Assembly: GCA_963750895.1 (NCBI GenBank)
Contig: CAVVSD010000001.1
Span: 496,001 to 560,000, forward strand
Source: CAVVSD01 sp963750895
GTDB lineage: Bacteria; Actinomycetota; Thermoleophilia; Solirubrobacterales; Solirubrobacteraceae
Direction of reading: 5' to 3'
Length of the DNA: 64,000 nucleotides
Shown: piece by piece, positions 25,749 through 34,090 of the stretch
How the letters are laid out: every line of letters begins with the position of its first letter
Position numbering within the stretch: position 1 is the first letter of the stretch
The notes under the pieces: model-generated
Told to the model about the DNA's origin: nothing
Databases searched by the model: none
Seen by the model: only the letters and a program-made list of their open reading frames with translations
Translations under genes and position numbers: made by a program

Positions 25749-26846
25749 ATGCGTATGCACGTCGTCGTCGTGGGGGCTGGGGTCGTGGGGTCGGCGGTCG
25801 CGCTGCGGCTCGCCCAGAACGGTGCGCGGGTCGACCTGCTCGACGCCGGCGAGCCGGGAGCGGGCACGAGCTCGACGTCCTTCGCCTGGATCGGCGCGAG
25901 CGCGGCCGCCCTGCGCGACTACCGCGCGCTCAACGTGGCCGGCGTCGAGGCGTACGCGCGCCTGGAGGCGGAGCTCGGTCCGCGGCCGTGGCTGCGCCGC
26001 ACCGGGTCGCTCGTGTGGCACACCGACCCCGAACGCTCCGCGGAGCTCGCCTCCCAGGTGGCCGCGCTGGCGGACATGGGCTACGAGGCCGCGTTGCTGG
26101 ATCCGGAGCAGGCGCTGGCGCTCGAGCCGTCGCTGCGCCTCGCGCCGGGGGTCGAGCACGTCGCCTCCCACGCCGACGAGGGACACGCCGACGGGCGCCG
26201 GATGGCCGCGGAGCTCGCGGCGCGAGCCGTGGATGCGGGCGCCGAGCTGCGCACCGGCGCGGAGGTGACCGGGGTGGACGACGGCGCCGTCACCCTCGCG
26301 ACGGGCGAGCGGCTGGTCGCCGACACCGTCGTGCTGTGCGCCGGCCGCTGGACCGGCTCGCTCTCCGGCGTGGCGATGCTCGACGCGGCCGAGCGCGGTG
26401 CGCTGCCGATCGGGCTGCTCGTGACGACCGGGGCCGCGCCCGACCCGGTCGGCCGGGTCGTCGTCGCCGACGACGTGATGATCCGCCCCGGCGACGACGG
26501 CGGGCTGCTCCTGCACGCCGACGAGCAGGACCGGCTCGTGCACCCCGACGACGACCCGGCGTCCGTCGCGGACGTGGCGGCGCAGGTGCTCGACGCCGCC
26601 CGGCAGCACGTCATGGTCCCGGAGGCACTGGGCGTGACCCGCGCCGTCGTCGGCCTGCGCGCCCTGACCGCCGACCTCCTGCCCGCCGTCGGCCGGCTCT
26701 CCGACCGCACGTACGTCGCCGTCACCCACAGCGGCATCACGCTCGCGCCCGCGCTGGGCGACCTCGTCGCCGCCGAGGTCCTCGGCCGCGGCGAGGAGCC
26801 GCTGCTCGCACCCTTCCGCCCCGATCGACTCACGAGGAGGACCTGA
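25749..26846 (+). CDS. FAD-dependent oxidoreductase, DAO family
   Basis: 365 residues. The FAD site is VVVVGAGVVGSAVALRLAQN (residues 4-23), then GTSSTSFAWIGAS, and near the C-terminus GLRALTADLLPAVGRLSDRT, the pattern of D-amino-acid/glycine/sarcosine oxidase-type enzymes that oxidise secondary or primary amines. ATG 25749 is the first Met in good context. Its TGA overlaps the hydantoinase ATG (26845), so the two are coupled: the amine oxidase may handle an amino acid or amine generated from the cyclic amide that the hydantoinase opens. Confidence 0.83.
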   Translation: MRMHVVVVGAGVVGSAVALRLAQNGARVDLLDAGEPGAGTSSTSFAWIGASAAALRDYRALNVAGVEAYARLEAELGPRPWLRRTGSLVWHTDPERSAELASQVAALADMGYEAALLDPEQALALEPSLRLAPGVEHVASHADEGHADGRRMAAELAARAVDAGAELRTGAEVTGVDDGAVTLATGERLVADTVVLCAGRWTGSLSGVAMLDAAERGALPIGLLVTTGAAPDPVGRVVVADDVMIRPGDDGGLLLHADEQDRLVHPDDDPASVADVAAQVLDAARQHVMVPEALGVTRAVVGLRALTADLLPAVGRLSDRTYVAVTHSGITLAPALGDLVAAEVLGRGEEPLLAPFRPDRLTRRT

Positions 26847-28298
26847 TGCACGACATGCTCATCCTGAACGGCACCGTCGTCACGCCCGCCGGCCGCGAAG
26901 CGCTCGACGTCGCCGTCGACGGCGAGACGATCGCGGCACTCGGCATGCCCGGCACGCTGGGGACGGAGGCGCGCAAGGTCGTCGACGCGGCCGGCTGCCT
27001 CGTCATCCCGGGCGGCATCGACCCGCACGTGCACTACGCGATGAACTTCGAGGGGATCCTCACGACGGAGGGCCCCGCCTACTCGTTCGCCGCCGCCCTG
27101 GGCGGGAACACGAGCGTCATCGACTTCGCCTTCCAGGCGCCGCCCGTGGGGCTCATCGACACGATCGAGACGCGCAAGGCCGAGTTCGAGGGCGCGATGG
27201 CCGTCGACTGGTCCCTCCACGCGATCCTGACGAAGGCCTTCTCCTACGACGAGGTCGAGGAGATCGGACAGGCGATCCGGGACGGCGTCCCGACGATCAA
27301 GACGATGATGACCTACGGCTACATGAGCGACGACGGCCAGCGCTACGGCGCGATGCTCGAGGTCGCCGAGCACGGCGGCATGAGCGTCGTGCACGCCGAG
27401 GACGACGCGATCGCCAACTGGCTCACCGGCAAGTACGTGCGCGAGGGCAAGACCCACGGGGCGTACATCTGCGAGGTCCGCGGGCCGATCGTGGAGGAGG
27501 CGGCGATCCGTCGCGCGATGTTCCTGGCCGAGCGCACCGGCTCGCCCCTGTACGTCCTGCACATGGCGGCCGGGAGCGGGATCGAGGCGCTCGCCGAGAA
27601 GCGAGCGCAAGGGCTGCCGTTCTACGGCGAGACGCTGAGCGCCTACCTCAGCTTCACGCAGGACGACCTCTGGGACGAGTCCCCGATCGAGGTCGACGGG
27701 ACGACGTACAACGCGCGCGGGGCGCTCTTCAACAACTACCCCGTGCCGAAGTTCGGGCCCGACCGCGACACCTGCTGGGCCGCGCTGGCCGACGGTCGGC
27801 TGCAGGTCGTCGCGACCGACCACGCGCTCGTCAGCCTGAAGGACCGCTTCGAGACGATGGGCACGACCGTCGACGCCATGCAGGCGGGCCAGGCTGCGGT
27901 CGAGACCCGCATCCCGCTCCTGTACTCCGAGGGCGTCGCCAAGGGCCGGATCAGCACCGAGCGGTGGGTCGAGCTCATCTCGGTGAACCCGGCGAAGCTC
28001 ATGGGCATGTGGCCGCGCAAGGGCCAGATCGCGGAGGGCGCCGACGCGGACATCGTCGTCTTCGACCCCGAGCGGCGCTGGACCGTCGACTGGCGCGAGC
28101 TGCACATGAGCGGCGGCTACAGCTGCTGGGACGGCTGGGAGGTCACCGGCAAGGTGCGCGACACGATCCTGCGCGGCGTCGGTGCTCGTCGAGGACGGGG
28201 AGTTCGTCGGGTCGAAGACCGGCGGGCGGTGGGTGCCGCGGACGATGCTGCCGGAGGTGCTCTCCGGCGACTTCGCGTTCAGCGAGGTCGCCGTGTGA
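26845..28298 (+). CDS. dihydropyrimidinase/D-hydantoinase family amidohydrolase (one frameshift near the 3' end)
   Basis: About 484 residues if one indel near 28180 is bridged. Cyclic amidohydrolase with the binuclear metal site visible: IDPHVHYAM (two His), TIKTMMTYG (the carboxylated Lys), VVHAEDD and LHMAAGSG (His), VVATDHALV (Asp). It hydrolyses the ring of dihydropyrimidines, hydantoins or similar cyclic imides. After the indel the frame continues VLVEDGEFVGSKTGGRWVPR to a TGA at 28296. The stop overlaps the convergent TetR gene by 20 bases. Coupled to the FAD oxidoreductase upstream. The unusually aromatic metal-site neighbourhood may reflect a distinct substrate. Confidence 0.88.
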
Positions 28299-28851
28299 GG
28301 ATCGTCTCCGCGAGGCGGCGTGCGTCGCCGGCGGCGTCGAGGTCGCCGGTGAGCGCCGCCACGACGGTGGCGCCCTCGAGCAGGATCAGGAGCTGGCGGC
28401 CGGCGAGCGCCGGGTCGGGGGTCGCGGTGTCCGCGGCCAGGGCGGTGAGCAGCTCGCGGTGGCGGCCGAGGTGGTCGTGGGCCACGCGGCGCGCCGTCGG
28501 ACTCTCGCCGGCGGCGTTGACGATCGCGCAGCCGCGGAACCCCTGCTCCGCGTACCAGCCGCGGAGGGCGTCGAACACCGCGAGGACACGGTCGACCGGG
28601 TCGCTCGGCGCGTCCGCGGCGTCGCGCAGCCAGGCGACGACGTGGTCGCTGCGCCGGCGGAGCACGGCTTCGATCAGCTCGTCCTTGCTGCCGAAGTGGC
28701 GGTAGAGGCTGACCTTCGAGACCCCGGCGCGCGCCGCGAGCTCGTTGACGCCCGCGCTCACGCCGTCGCGGTAGAAGACCTCGGCCGCGGCGCGCAGGAG
28801 CTTCTCGCGGGTGCGCTCGACGTCGATGGTCTCGCCCTTCGCGACCGGCAT
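28279..28851 (-). CDS. TetR/AcrR family transcriptional regulator
   Basis: 190 residues using the internal ATG 28851. Upstream in-frame starts exist, but they would extend across the promoter gap and into the divergent gene. The N-terminal helix-turn-helix is RTREKLLRAAAEVFYRDGVS then VNELAARAGVSKVSLYRHFG, the classic TetR signature; the C-terminal ligand domain has FRGCAIVNAAGE. Divergent from the MBL-fold gene with a 16-bp near-palindrome between them (28875-28890) and convergent with the hydantoinase. Likely a repressor of the MBL-fold gene and of itself. Confidence 0.9.
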   Translation of the reverse strand: MPVAKGETIDVERTREKLLRAAAEVFYRDGVSAGVNELAARAGVSKVSLYRHFGSKDELIEAVLRRRSDHVVAWLRDAADAPSDPVDRVLAVFDALRGWYAEQGFRGCAIVNAAGESPTARRVAHDHLGRHRELLTALAADTATPDPALAGRQLLILLEGATVVAALTGDLDAAGDARRLAETILTRRPR

Positions 28852-28874
28852 GCGGACGGATTCTACCCGTAGTT

Positions 28875-28890
28875 GGAACCGATCGGTACC
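28875..28890. promoter_or_regulatory. probable TetR operator
   Basis: GGAACCGATCGGTACC is a 16-base palindrome with one mismatched pair, in the 49-bp gap between the divergent TetR and MBL-fold genes. CCGATCGG cores are common in TetR-family sites. Confidence 0.6.
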
Positions 28891-28900
28891 ATCTCGCCGC

Positions 28901-29684
28901 ATGGAGCTACGGAGGCTGGGCTGGTCGGGGTTCGAGGTGACGGCCCGGGGCGAGTCCCTCGTCATCGACTGCGTGGGGGACTCCTCCGCGTTCCTGAGCG
29001 ATCACCTGTCGGGCGGCAGGCCGGTCGCGCCGCTGCGGACGCCCGCCCTGGCGGCGCTCGTCACGCATCTGCACTTCGACCACACGGACGTCGGGGCGAT
29101 CGAGGCCGCGGTCGGCGCCGACGGGGCTCGTGCTGCGGCCGCCGCCGTTCGCGGGCTCGGAGGCCGAGGCGGTGTTCACCGCCGAGCAGGAGGCCGATCT
29201 CGCCGCCAGTCGCCTCGACGTCCGCGTCGTGTCGGAGTGGGAGCGGCACGAGATCGGGCCGTTCACCGTCACGGCGGTGCCGGCCGTCGACGGGCTGGGC
29301 GATCCGCAGGTCGGCTGGGCGGTCGAGGCCGACGGCGCGCGGCTGTTCCACGGCGGGGACACGCTGTTCCACGGCTCCTGGTGGCTCATCGCCGGGCGCC
29401 TCGGCCCGTTCGACGTGGCGGCGCTGCCGGTCAACGCCGCGGTGGTCGACGCGCCGCACCTGCAGCCGCCGAGCGCGCTGGCCGCGGCGATGGGGGCTCG
29501 TGAGGCCGTGCAGGCCGCGGCGATCCTGCAGGCGGGGACCTTGGTTCCGATGCACTACGGCGCGTCCATCCCGGGGGTGTACGTCGAGGACGATCAGGCG
29601 GTCGCGCACGTGATGGAGCTGGCGGAGGGCGCGGGCCAACGCGTGGCGGTGCTGGACCCGGGCGCGACGCTGGACGTGCGCTGA
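28901..29684 (+). CDS. metallo-beta-lactamase-fold hydrolase (UlaG-like; one frameshift)
   Basis: About 261 residues with one indel near 29125. The metal site THLHFDHTD (HxHxDH) is at about residue 53; after the shift come WAVEADGARLFHGGDTLFHG (metal Asp) and VPMHYGASIPGV (His). The opening ELRRLGWSGFEVTARGESLV resembles UlaG/RomA-like MBL proteins. The substrate is unknown. It is controlled, presumably, by the divergent TetR. Its stop lies 5 bases before the ECF41 promoter of the next gene, so transcription units are tightly packed here. Confidence 0.8.
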
Positions 29685-29688
29685 GCAC

Positions 29689-29735
29689 TGTCACAGGCGA
29701 CGCATCCATCTCGTCTCAAGGGAGAAACGAGACGA
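29689..29735 (+). promoter_or_regulatory. ECF41-type sigma promoter and leader hairpin
   Basis: TGTCACA at 29689-29695, 16 bases, then CGTC at 29712-29715 match the -35 and -10 elements described for ECF41 sigma factors. It lies upstream of the epimerase and ECF41 sigma genes, so the sigma factor would drive its own operon. TCGTCTC (29711) and GAGACGA (29729) form 7-bp arms that may fold next to the GAGAGGAG ribosome site. Confidence 0.85.
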
Positions 29736-29746
29736 GAGGAGCAGCC

Positions 29747-30694
29747 ATGAAGGTCTTCGTCGCCGGCGCAACAGGCGTGCTGGGCAGAGAGCTCGTCCCG
29801 CAACTCGTGGCGCGAGGCCACGAGGTGGTCGGGATGACCCGGAGCCCGGCGAAGCAGGATCTCGTGCGAAGCCTCGGAGCGCGTGCGGTCGTGGCCGACG
29901 CGCTCGACCCCGACGCGGTCGCCCACGCGGTGGCGTCCGCCGAGCCCGAGGTGATCGTGCATCAGCTCACCGCGCTGTCCGGGGAGTCCGGTCCGCGCCA
30001 CATCGACCGGTTCTTCGAGACCACGAACCGGCTGCGCACCGAGGGCACCGATCACCTGCTCGCCGCCGGCCGGGCCGTGGGCGCACGGCGCTTCGTGGCC
30101 CAGAGCTTCGGGGGCTTCCGATTCGCCCGCACCGGCGGGCCGGTGCAGACCGAGGCGGATCCCCTCGATCCCGATCCGCCGACGGCCCTCCGCGCGGGGC
30201 TGGCTGCTTACCTCTACCTGGAGCACGCGGTGACGACGATCGAGTGGGGAGAGGGTCTCGTGTTGCGCTACGGGGGCTTCTACGGTCCCGGAACCAGCAT
30301 CAGCCTGGCGCCGGACGCGCAGATGGCGGCGCCGATCCGCAAGCGTCGCCTCCCGATCGTCGGAGACGGGGGCGGCCTCACGTCGTACATCCACGTGGCG
30401 GACGCCGCGGCTGCGACGGTCGCCGCGGTCGAGCACGGCCGGCCGGGGATCTACAACGTCGTCGACGACGAGCCTGCGCCCGTGCGGGAGTGGCTGCCGG
30501 TGCTGGCGAACGCGCTGGGCGCCAAGCCTCCGAGGCACGTCCCGCGCTGGCTCGCGCGGGTCCTGGCCGGTGAGGCGGCGACGGCCATGATGACCGAGAC
30601 CAAGGGCGCCTCGAACGCGAAGGCGAAGCGCGAGCTCGGCTGGCAGCCCCGGTATCCGAGCTGGCGGCAGGGCTTCGCGCAGGGGCTCGGATGA
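29747..30694 (+). CDS. NAD(P)-dependent epimerase/dehydratase-like protein (ECF41 target)
   Basis: 315 residues of the extended short-chain dehydrogenase superfamily: FVAGATGVLGRELVPQLVARG gives the TGxxGxxG site; a YxxxK motif is not obvious in the usual place (AAYLYLEHAV), so catalytic competence is uncertain. Epimerase/NmrA-like proteins are one of the three standard partner classes of ECF41 sigma factors (carboxymuconolactone decarboxylase, oxidoreductase, epimerase). GAGAGGAG precedes the ATG and the promoter at 29689 fits. The stop overlaps the sigma gene start by 4 bases. The substrate is unknown. Confidence 0.85.
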   Translation: MKVFVAGATGVLGRELVPQLVARGHEVVGMTRSPAKQDLVRSLGARAVVADALDPDAVAHAVASAEPEVIVHQLTALSGESGPRHIDRFFETTNRLRTEGTDHLLAAGRAVGARRFVAQSFGGFRFARTGGPVQTEADPLDPDPPTALRAGLAAYLYLEHAVTTIEWGEGLVLRYGGFYGPGTSISLAPDAQMAAPIRKRRLPIVGDGGGLTSYIHVADAAAATVAAVEHGRPGIYNVVDDEPAPVREWLPVLANALGAKPPRHVPRWLARVLAGEAATAMMTETKGASNAKAKRELGWQPRYPSWRQGFAQGLG

Positions 30695-31593
30695 CCGACG
30701 AGGAGTTCGACGCGCTGCGGCCGTCGGCGTTCGCCGTCGCCTATCGCATGCTCGGCAGCGTGAGCGAGGCGGAGGACGTGGTGCAGGAGGGGTTCCTCCG
30801 CCTCCACCGGGCGCGTGCGGGCGGCGAGCGGATCGAGTCGCCGCGCGCCTACCTGTCGACGGTCGTGTCGCGGCTCTCGCTCGACCACCTCCGGTCGGCG
30901 CGGGCCCGGCGCGAGACCTACGTCGGCGAGTGGCTGCCGGAGCCGCTCGTCGGCGACGACCCCGCCCGCAAGGCCGAGATCGCGGACTCGCTGTCGCTCG
31001 CGTTCCTCGTCCTGCTCGAGAGCCTGTCGCCCGAGCAGCGCGCCGCGTTCCTGCTGCGCGAGGTGTTCGACGAGCCGTACGACCGGATCGCCGAGATCGT
31101 GGGGACGAGCGAAGCGAACGCCCGCCAGCTCACGGCGCGGGCACGCCGCCACGTCGACGAGCGGCGTCCGCGGTACGAGGCGTCGCGCGACCAGCGCGAG
31201 GCGCTCGCGACGCGCTTCTTCGCCGCCGCCGAGGACGGCGATCTCCAGGGGCTGGAGGAGCTGCTGGCCCACGACGTCGTCTTCCGCGGCGACGGCGGCG
31301 GCAAGGCGCCCGCCGCCGCACGTGCCGTCCACGGCCGCGCGAAGGTGGCGCGGTTGTTCATCGCGGGGCTGCGCACCCTGGCGAGGGTCGGCGGCGTCAC
31401 CACGCGCCGCGAGGAGGTCAACGGTCAACCAGGTGTCCTGTTCCTCGACCGCGACGAGCGGCTGATCGGCGTGACGATCCTGGACATCGCGGACGGCCAG
31501 ATCCAGGGGGTGAGCGCGATCGTCAACCCGGACAAGCTGCGGCATCTGGGGCCGGTGGGCGACGTGCGCGCGCTGCTGCGCGAGCGCCGCTAG
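30691..31593 (+). CDS. sigJ: ECF41-family RNA polymerase sigma factor (SigJ-like)
   Basis: 300 residues: sigma-2 (FAVAYRMLGSVSEAEDVVQE), sigma-4 (SPEQRAAFLLREVFDEPYDR) and then the SnoaL-like C-terminal extension that replaces an anti-sigma factor in ECF41. The conserved DGGGK (about residue 205) and NPDKLRHL (near the end) motifs are both present, as is WLPEPL in the linker. The C-terminal domain tunes core binding and activity in this family. Translationally coupled to the epimerase, and the operon promoter matches ECF41 consensus, so positive autoregulation is likely. The inducing signal is unknown. Confidence 0.93.
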   Translation: MTDEEFDALRPSAFAVAYRMLGSVSEAEDVVQEGFLRLHRARAGGERIESPRAYLSTVVSRLSLDHLRSARARRETYVGEWLPEPLVGDDPARKAEIADSLSLAFLVLLESLSPEQRAAFLLREVFDEPYDRIAEIVGTSEANARQLTARARRHVDERRPRYEASRDQREALATRFFAAAEDGDLQGLEELLAHDVVFRGDGGGKAPAAARAVHGRAKVARLFIAGLRTLARVGGVTTRREEVNGQPGVLFLDRDERLIGVTILDIADGQIQGVSAIVNPDKLRHLGPVGDVRALLRERR

Positions 31594-32438
31594 CCAAGCG
31601 TCAGGATCACGACCCCGACGAGGATCGCCGCCGCCGCGGCGATCCGTCGTCCCGAGTCCTTCTCGTGGAGCACCAGGACGCCCAGCAGGGTGCCGACGAC
31701 GATGCTGCTCTCCCGCGCGGGTGCCACGTAGCTCACCGGGGCATGGGCCAGGGCGTAGAGCACCAGGATGTACGCGAGCGGGCTGAGCAGCCCGACGACA
31801 GCGGCCCGCGTCCGGGAGATCGTCCACGCCCGGTGCAGCCCCTCGCGCTCGCGCAGCGCCACCGGTGTGAGGAGCGCGGCGTTGGCGAGGTTGGTGCCCC
31901 AGTAGTAGACGATCGGCGACAGGGCCAGGGGACCGACGGCGCGCTTGTCCCAGAGCGTGTACCCGGCGATCGCCACGCCGGTGAGGACCGCGAACACCGT
32001 CCCTGCGCCGAGGCTCGTCGGCCCACGGCCCATGAGCGAGAACACCGCCGCGACGATCAGCGCGGCGCCCGCGAGCGCCACCGCGCTGGGGCGCTCGCCG
32101 AGGAAGACGATCGCCGCCGTCGCCGAGAGCAGCGGCCCGGTGCCGCGGGCCAGCGGGTAGACGACCGACAGGTCGCCGGTCGCGTACGCGCGCTGCAGCA
32201 GGACGAAGTACAGGGCGTGCAGCGCGCCGCTGACCACCATGAACGCGATCGCCGTCCACCCGAGCGGACCCGGGTCGGCGATGAGCGCGACGACGAGCAC
32301 CGGCAGGTACAGCAGCGTTCCGGCGACGGCGCACAGCCACACGAACGCGGCACCGCCGGCCGCCGGCTTGGCCACGAGGTTCCAACCTGCGTGTGCGAAC
32401 GCCGCGGCGACGACGAGCGCGAGGACGGTGACGGACAT
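31590..32438 (-). CDS. EamA/DMT-superfamily transporter
   Basis: 282 residues from ATG 32438 (GAAGGGAG upstream). Ten hydrophobic segments in two EamA repeats, for example LALVVAAAFAHAGWNLVAKP, TLLYLPVLVVALIADPG, GPLLSATAAIVFLGERPSA and IVVGTLLGVLVLHEKDSGRR. An inner-membrane exporter of metabolites or amino acids. Its stop overlaps the sigma gene stop by 4 bases on the opposite strand. The roughly 170-base leader on its strand can fold (GCCC-GGA-GGGC near 32479-32494). Confidence 0.88.
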   Translation of the reverse strand: MSVTVLALVVAAAFAHAGWNLVAKPAAGGAAFVWLCAVAGTLLYLPVLVVALIADPGPLGWTAIAFMVVSGALHALYFVLLQRAYATGDLSVVYPLARGTGPLLSATAAIVFLGERPSAVALAGAALIVAAVFSLMGRGPTSLGAGTVFAVLTGVAIAGYTLWDKRAVGPLALSPIVYYWGTNLANAALLTPVALREREGLHRAWTISRTRAAVVGLLSPLAYILVLYALAHAPVSYVAPARESSIVVGTLLGVLVLHEKDSGRRIAAAAAILVGVVILTLG

Positions 32439-32666
32439 GAAGGCTCCCTTCGCCCGCACCATGCGGGCACGACAACGGAGCCCTCCGGGCTTTTATCCCT
32501 TCAGGTCTGGACGATCCGACGTCGATCGACCTGTCGCCGCTTGGTCACGGTCCCCCCGTCCCTCATTGTGCGTGGCCGGTGTGCCGGCGCGGGCGGAGGC
32601 GGAACCCTAGGCGCATCCTCGTGCTGGGATTGAGGCTACCCGGCCCACGGTCGTACGATTCCGCCC

Positions 32667-33500
32667 ATGACCGATCCCACGGTCGACGCGGACTCGTTCA
32701 ACGCGTTCGAGGCAGCGGGCTGGGAGGCGCAGGTCGCGGGGTACGACGAGTTCTTCGTTCCCATCACGACTCGGCTCGTCGAACCGCTGCTCGACGCGAC
32801 CGAGGTCGGCGGCGGCGACCGCGTCCTCGACGTGGCCTCGGGACCGGGTCACGTGGCTGCCGGGGCAGCCGGACGAGGTGCGTCGGTCGTCGGCGTCGAC
32901 ATCGCCGAGGGGATGCTCTCGCTCGCGCGTCGACTCCATCCGGAGCTCGAGTTCCGTCGCGGCGACGCGGAGGCACTGCCGTTTCCGGACGGCTCCTTCG
33001 ATGCCGTGGTCGCCAACTTCCTGATGCTGCATGTCGGCCGGCCGGAGCAGGTGGTCGACGAGTTCGCGCGGGTTCTGGTCCCGGGCGGCCGGCTCGCGCT
33101 GACGGTCTGGGACGTACCCGGGCGAGCCCGGGTCCTCGGCGTGCTTCTCGAGGCGGTGGCGGCGGCGGGTGCCAGTCCGCCGCAGGACATCCCGGTCGGG
33201 CCGCCGTTCTTCCGGTTCGCGGACGACGAGGAGTTCAGCGCGTTGCTCCGCGGCCGGCGGCTCGAGGACGTCGAGGTGCGCACGATCGACTTCTCGCACC
33301 GTGAGGCCTCTCCTGAGACGCTCTGGCGAGGGCTGCTCGGCGGAACCGTCAGGACGGCAGCGCTGATCCGCGGTCAGACGAGCGACATGCAACGGCGGAT
33401 ACGCGCGGAGTTCGATCGCATCGTCCGGCAGCACGAGGTCGACGGCGGACTCGAGCTGCCGGTCTCCGTGAAGCTCGCGTCGGGTCGCAAGCCGGCCTAG
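32667..33500 (+). CDS. class I SAM-dependent methyltransferase
   Basis: 277 residues. SAM motif I is RVLDVASGPGHVAAGAAGRG, motif II region SVVGVDIAEGML, then ALPFPDGSFDAVVANFLMLH and LVPGGRLALTVWD, the UbiE/MenG-like small-molecule type. The substrate is unknown. It stands alone on the plus strand; its last 150 bases run opposite to the 3' end of the SnoaL-like reading frame. Confidence 0.85.
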   Translation: MTDPTVDADSFNAFEAAGWEAQVAGYDEFFVPITTRLVEPLLDATEVGGGDRVLDVASGPGHVAAGAAGRGASVVGVDIAEGMLSLARRLHPELEFRRGDAEALPFPDGSFDAVVANFLMLHVGRPEQVVDEFARVLVPGGRLALTVWDVPGRARVLGVLLEAVAAAGASPPQDIPVGPPFFRFADDEEFSALLRGRRLEDVEVRTIDFSHREASPETLWRGLLGGTVRTAALIRGQTSDMQRRIRAEFDRIVRQHEVDGGLELPVSVKLASGRKPA

Positions 33501-33915
33501 GTCCTACTCCCGTCGTGTCCGCGAACGAGTGGTGCTCGTGGGCGACCGTCCACCGGCCCTGGCGCTTGCGCAACCCGATCGTCAGCCGCAGGCGGCGCTC
33601 CGGGTGCTCCTCGAGCTCGTCGGGGGTCCCGCAGCGCAGGAGGGCGTGGGCGTAGGCGACATGGCTGTCGGCCGTCACGTCGAGGCGGACGATCTCGAAC
33701 GACGCGCCCTGCGCCTGCCACGCGAAGAAGCCGGGCCAGGTCTCCTCGTACGCGTCGAGACCCCGGACGCCGTCGTGCGGGGGCGGGACGTCGAACATGA
33801 CGATGTCGGCGGCGTGGTCGGCGAGCACGCCTTCCATGTCGCCGGCGTGGACGGCGGCCGCCCACCGCTCGATCAGCGCCCGGATCTCCTGCTCGTCGCC
33901 GTCCACGTGCTCCAC
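33349..33915 (-). CDS. SnoaL-like/NTF2-fold protein, C-terminus uncertain
   Basis: 188 residues as written, but the NTF2 fold (IRALIERWAAAVHAGDMEGV, DVPPPHDGVRGLDAYEETWP, LRKRQGRWTVAHEHHSF) is complete by about residue 130. The final 50 residues are arginine-rich and lie antisense to the methyltransferase, so a one-base error near 33520 that hides an earlier stop at about 33500 is likely. Such SgcJ/EcaC-like proteins are ketosteroid-isomerase-fold, of unknown role. It is the third gene of the leftward Rox operon, 7 bases after the small membrane protein. Confidence 0.7.
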   Translation of the reverse strand: MEHVDGDEQEIRALIERWAAAVHAGDMEGVLADHAADIVMFDVPPPHDGVRGLDAYEETWPGFFAWQAQGASFEIVRLDVTADSHVAYAHALLRCGTPDELEEHPERRLRLTIGLRKRQGRWTVAHEHHSFADTTGVGPRPACDPTRASRRPAARVRRRPRAAGRCDRTPRVSAVACRSSDRGSALPS

Positions 33916-33922
33916 GCTCCCC

Positions 33923-34090
33923 TCAGCTCGCCGCCACGTTGAGGATCACCGCGAGCACGAAGGCCAGCACGGCGACCGCCCTCAGCACCCAGCCACGCCG
34001 GGCGCTGCCGGTGCCCACCACGGTGTCACGGATCGCGAACGTCAGCGCTGCGACCGCGACGGCGCACAGGGCGATCGCCGCCGCCTTCAT
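33923..34090 (-). CDS. small two-segment membrane protein
   Basis: 55 residues: MKAAAIALCAVAVAALTFAI forms one membrane helix, then a short RDTVVGTGSARRGW turn, and WVLRAVAVLAFVLAVILNVA the second. The ATG at 34090 directly follows the Rox stop codon and the gene ends 8 bases before the SnoaL-like gene, so it sits in the middle of the operon. Function unknown; it is short enough to be missed by automatic calling. Confidence 0.7.
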   Translation of the reverse strand: MKAAAIALCAVAVAALTFAIRDTVVGTGSARRGWVLRAVAVLAFVLAVILNVAAS

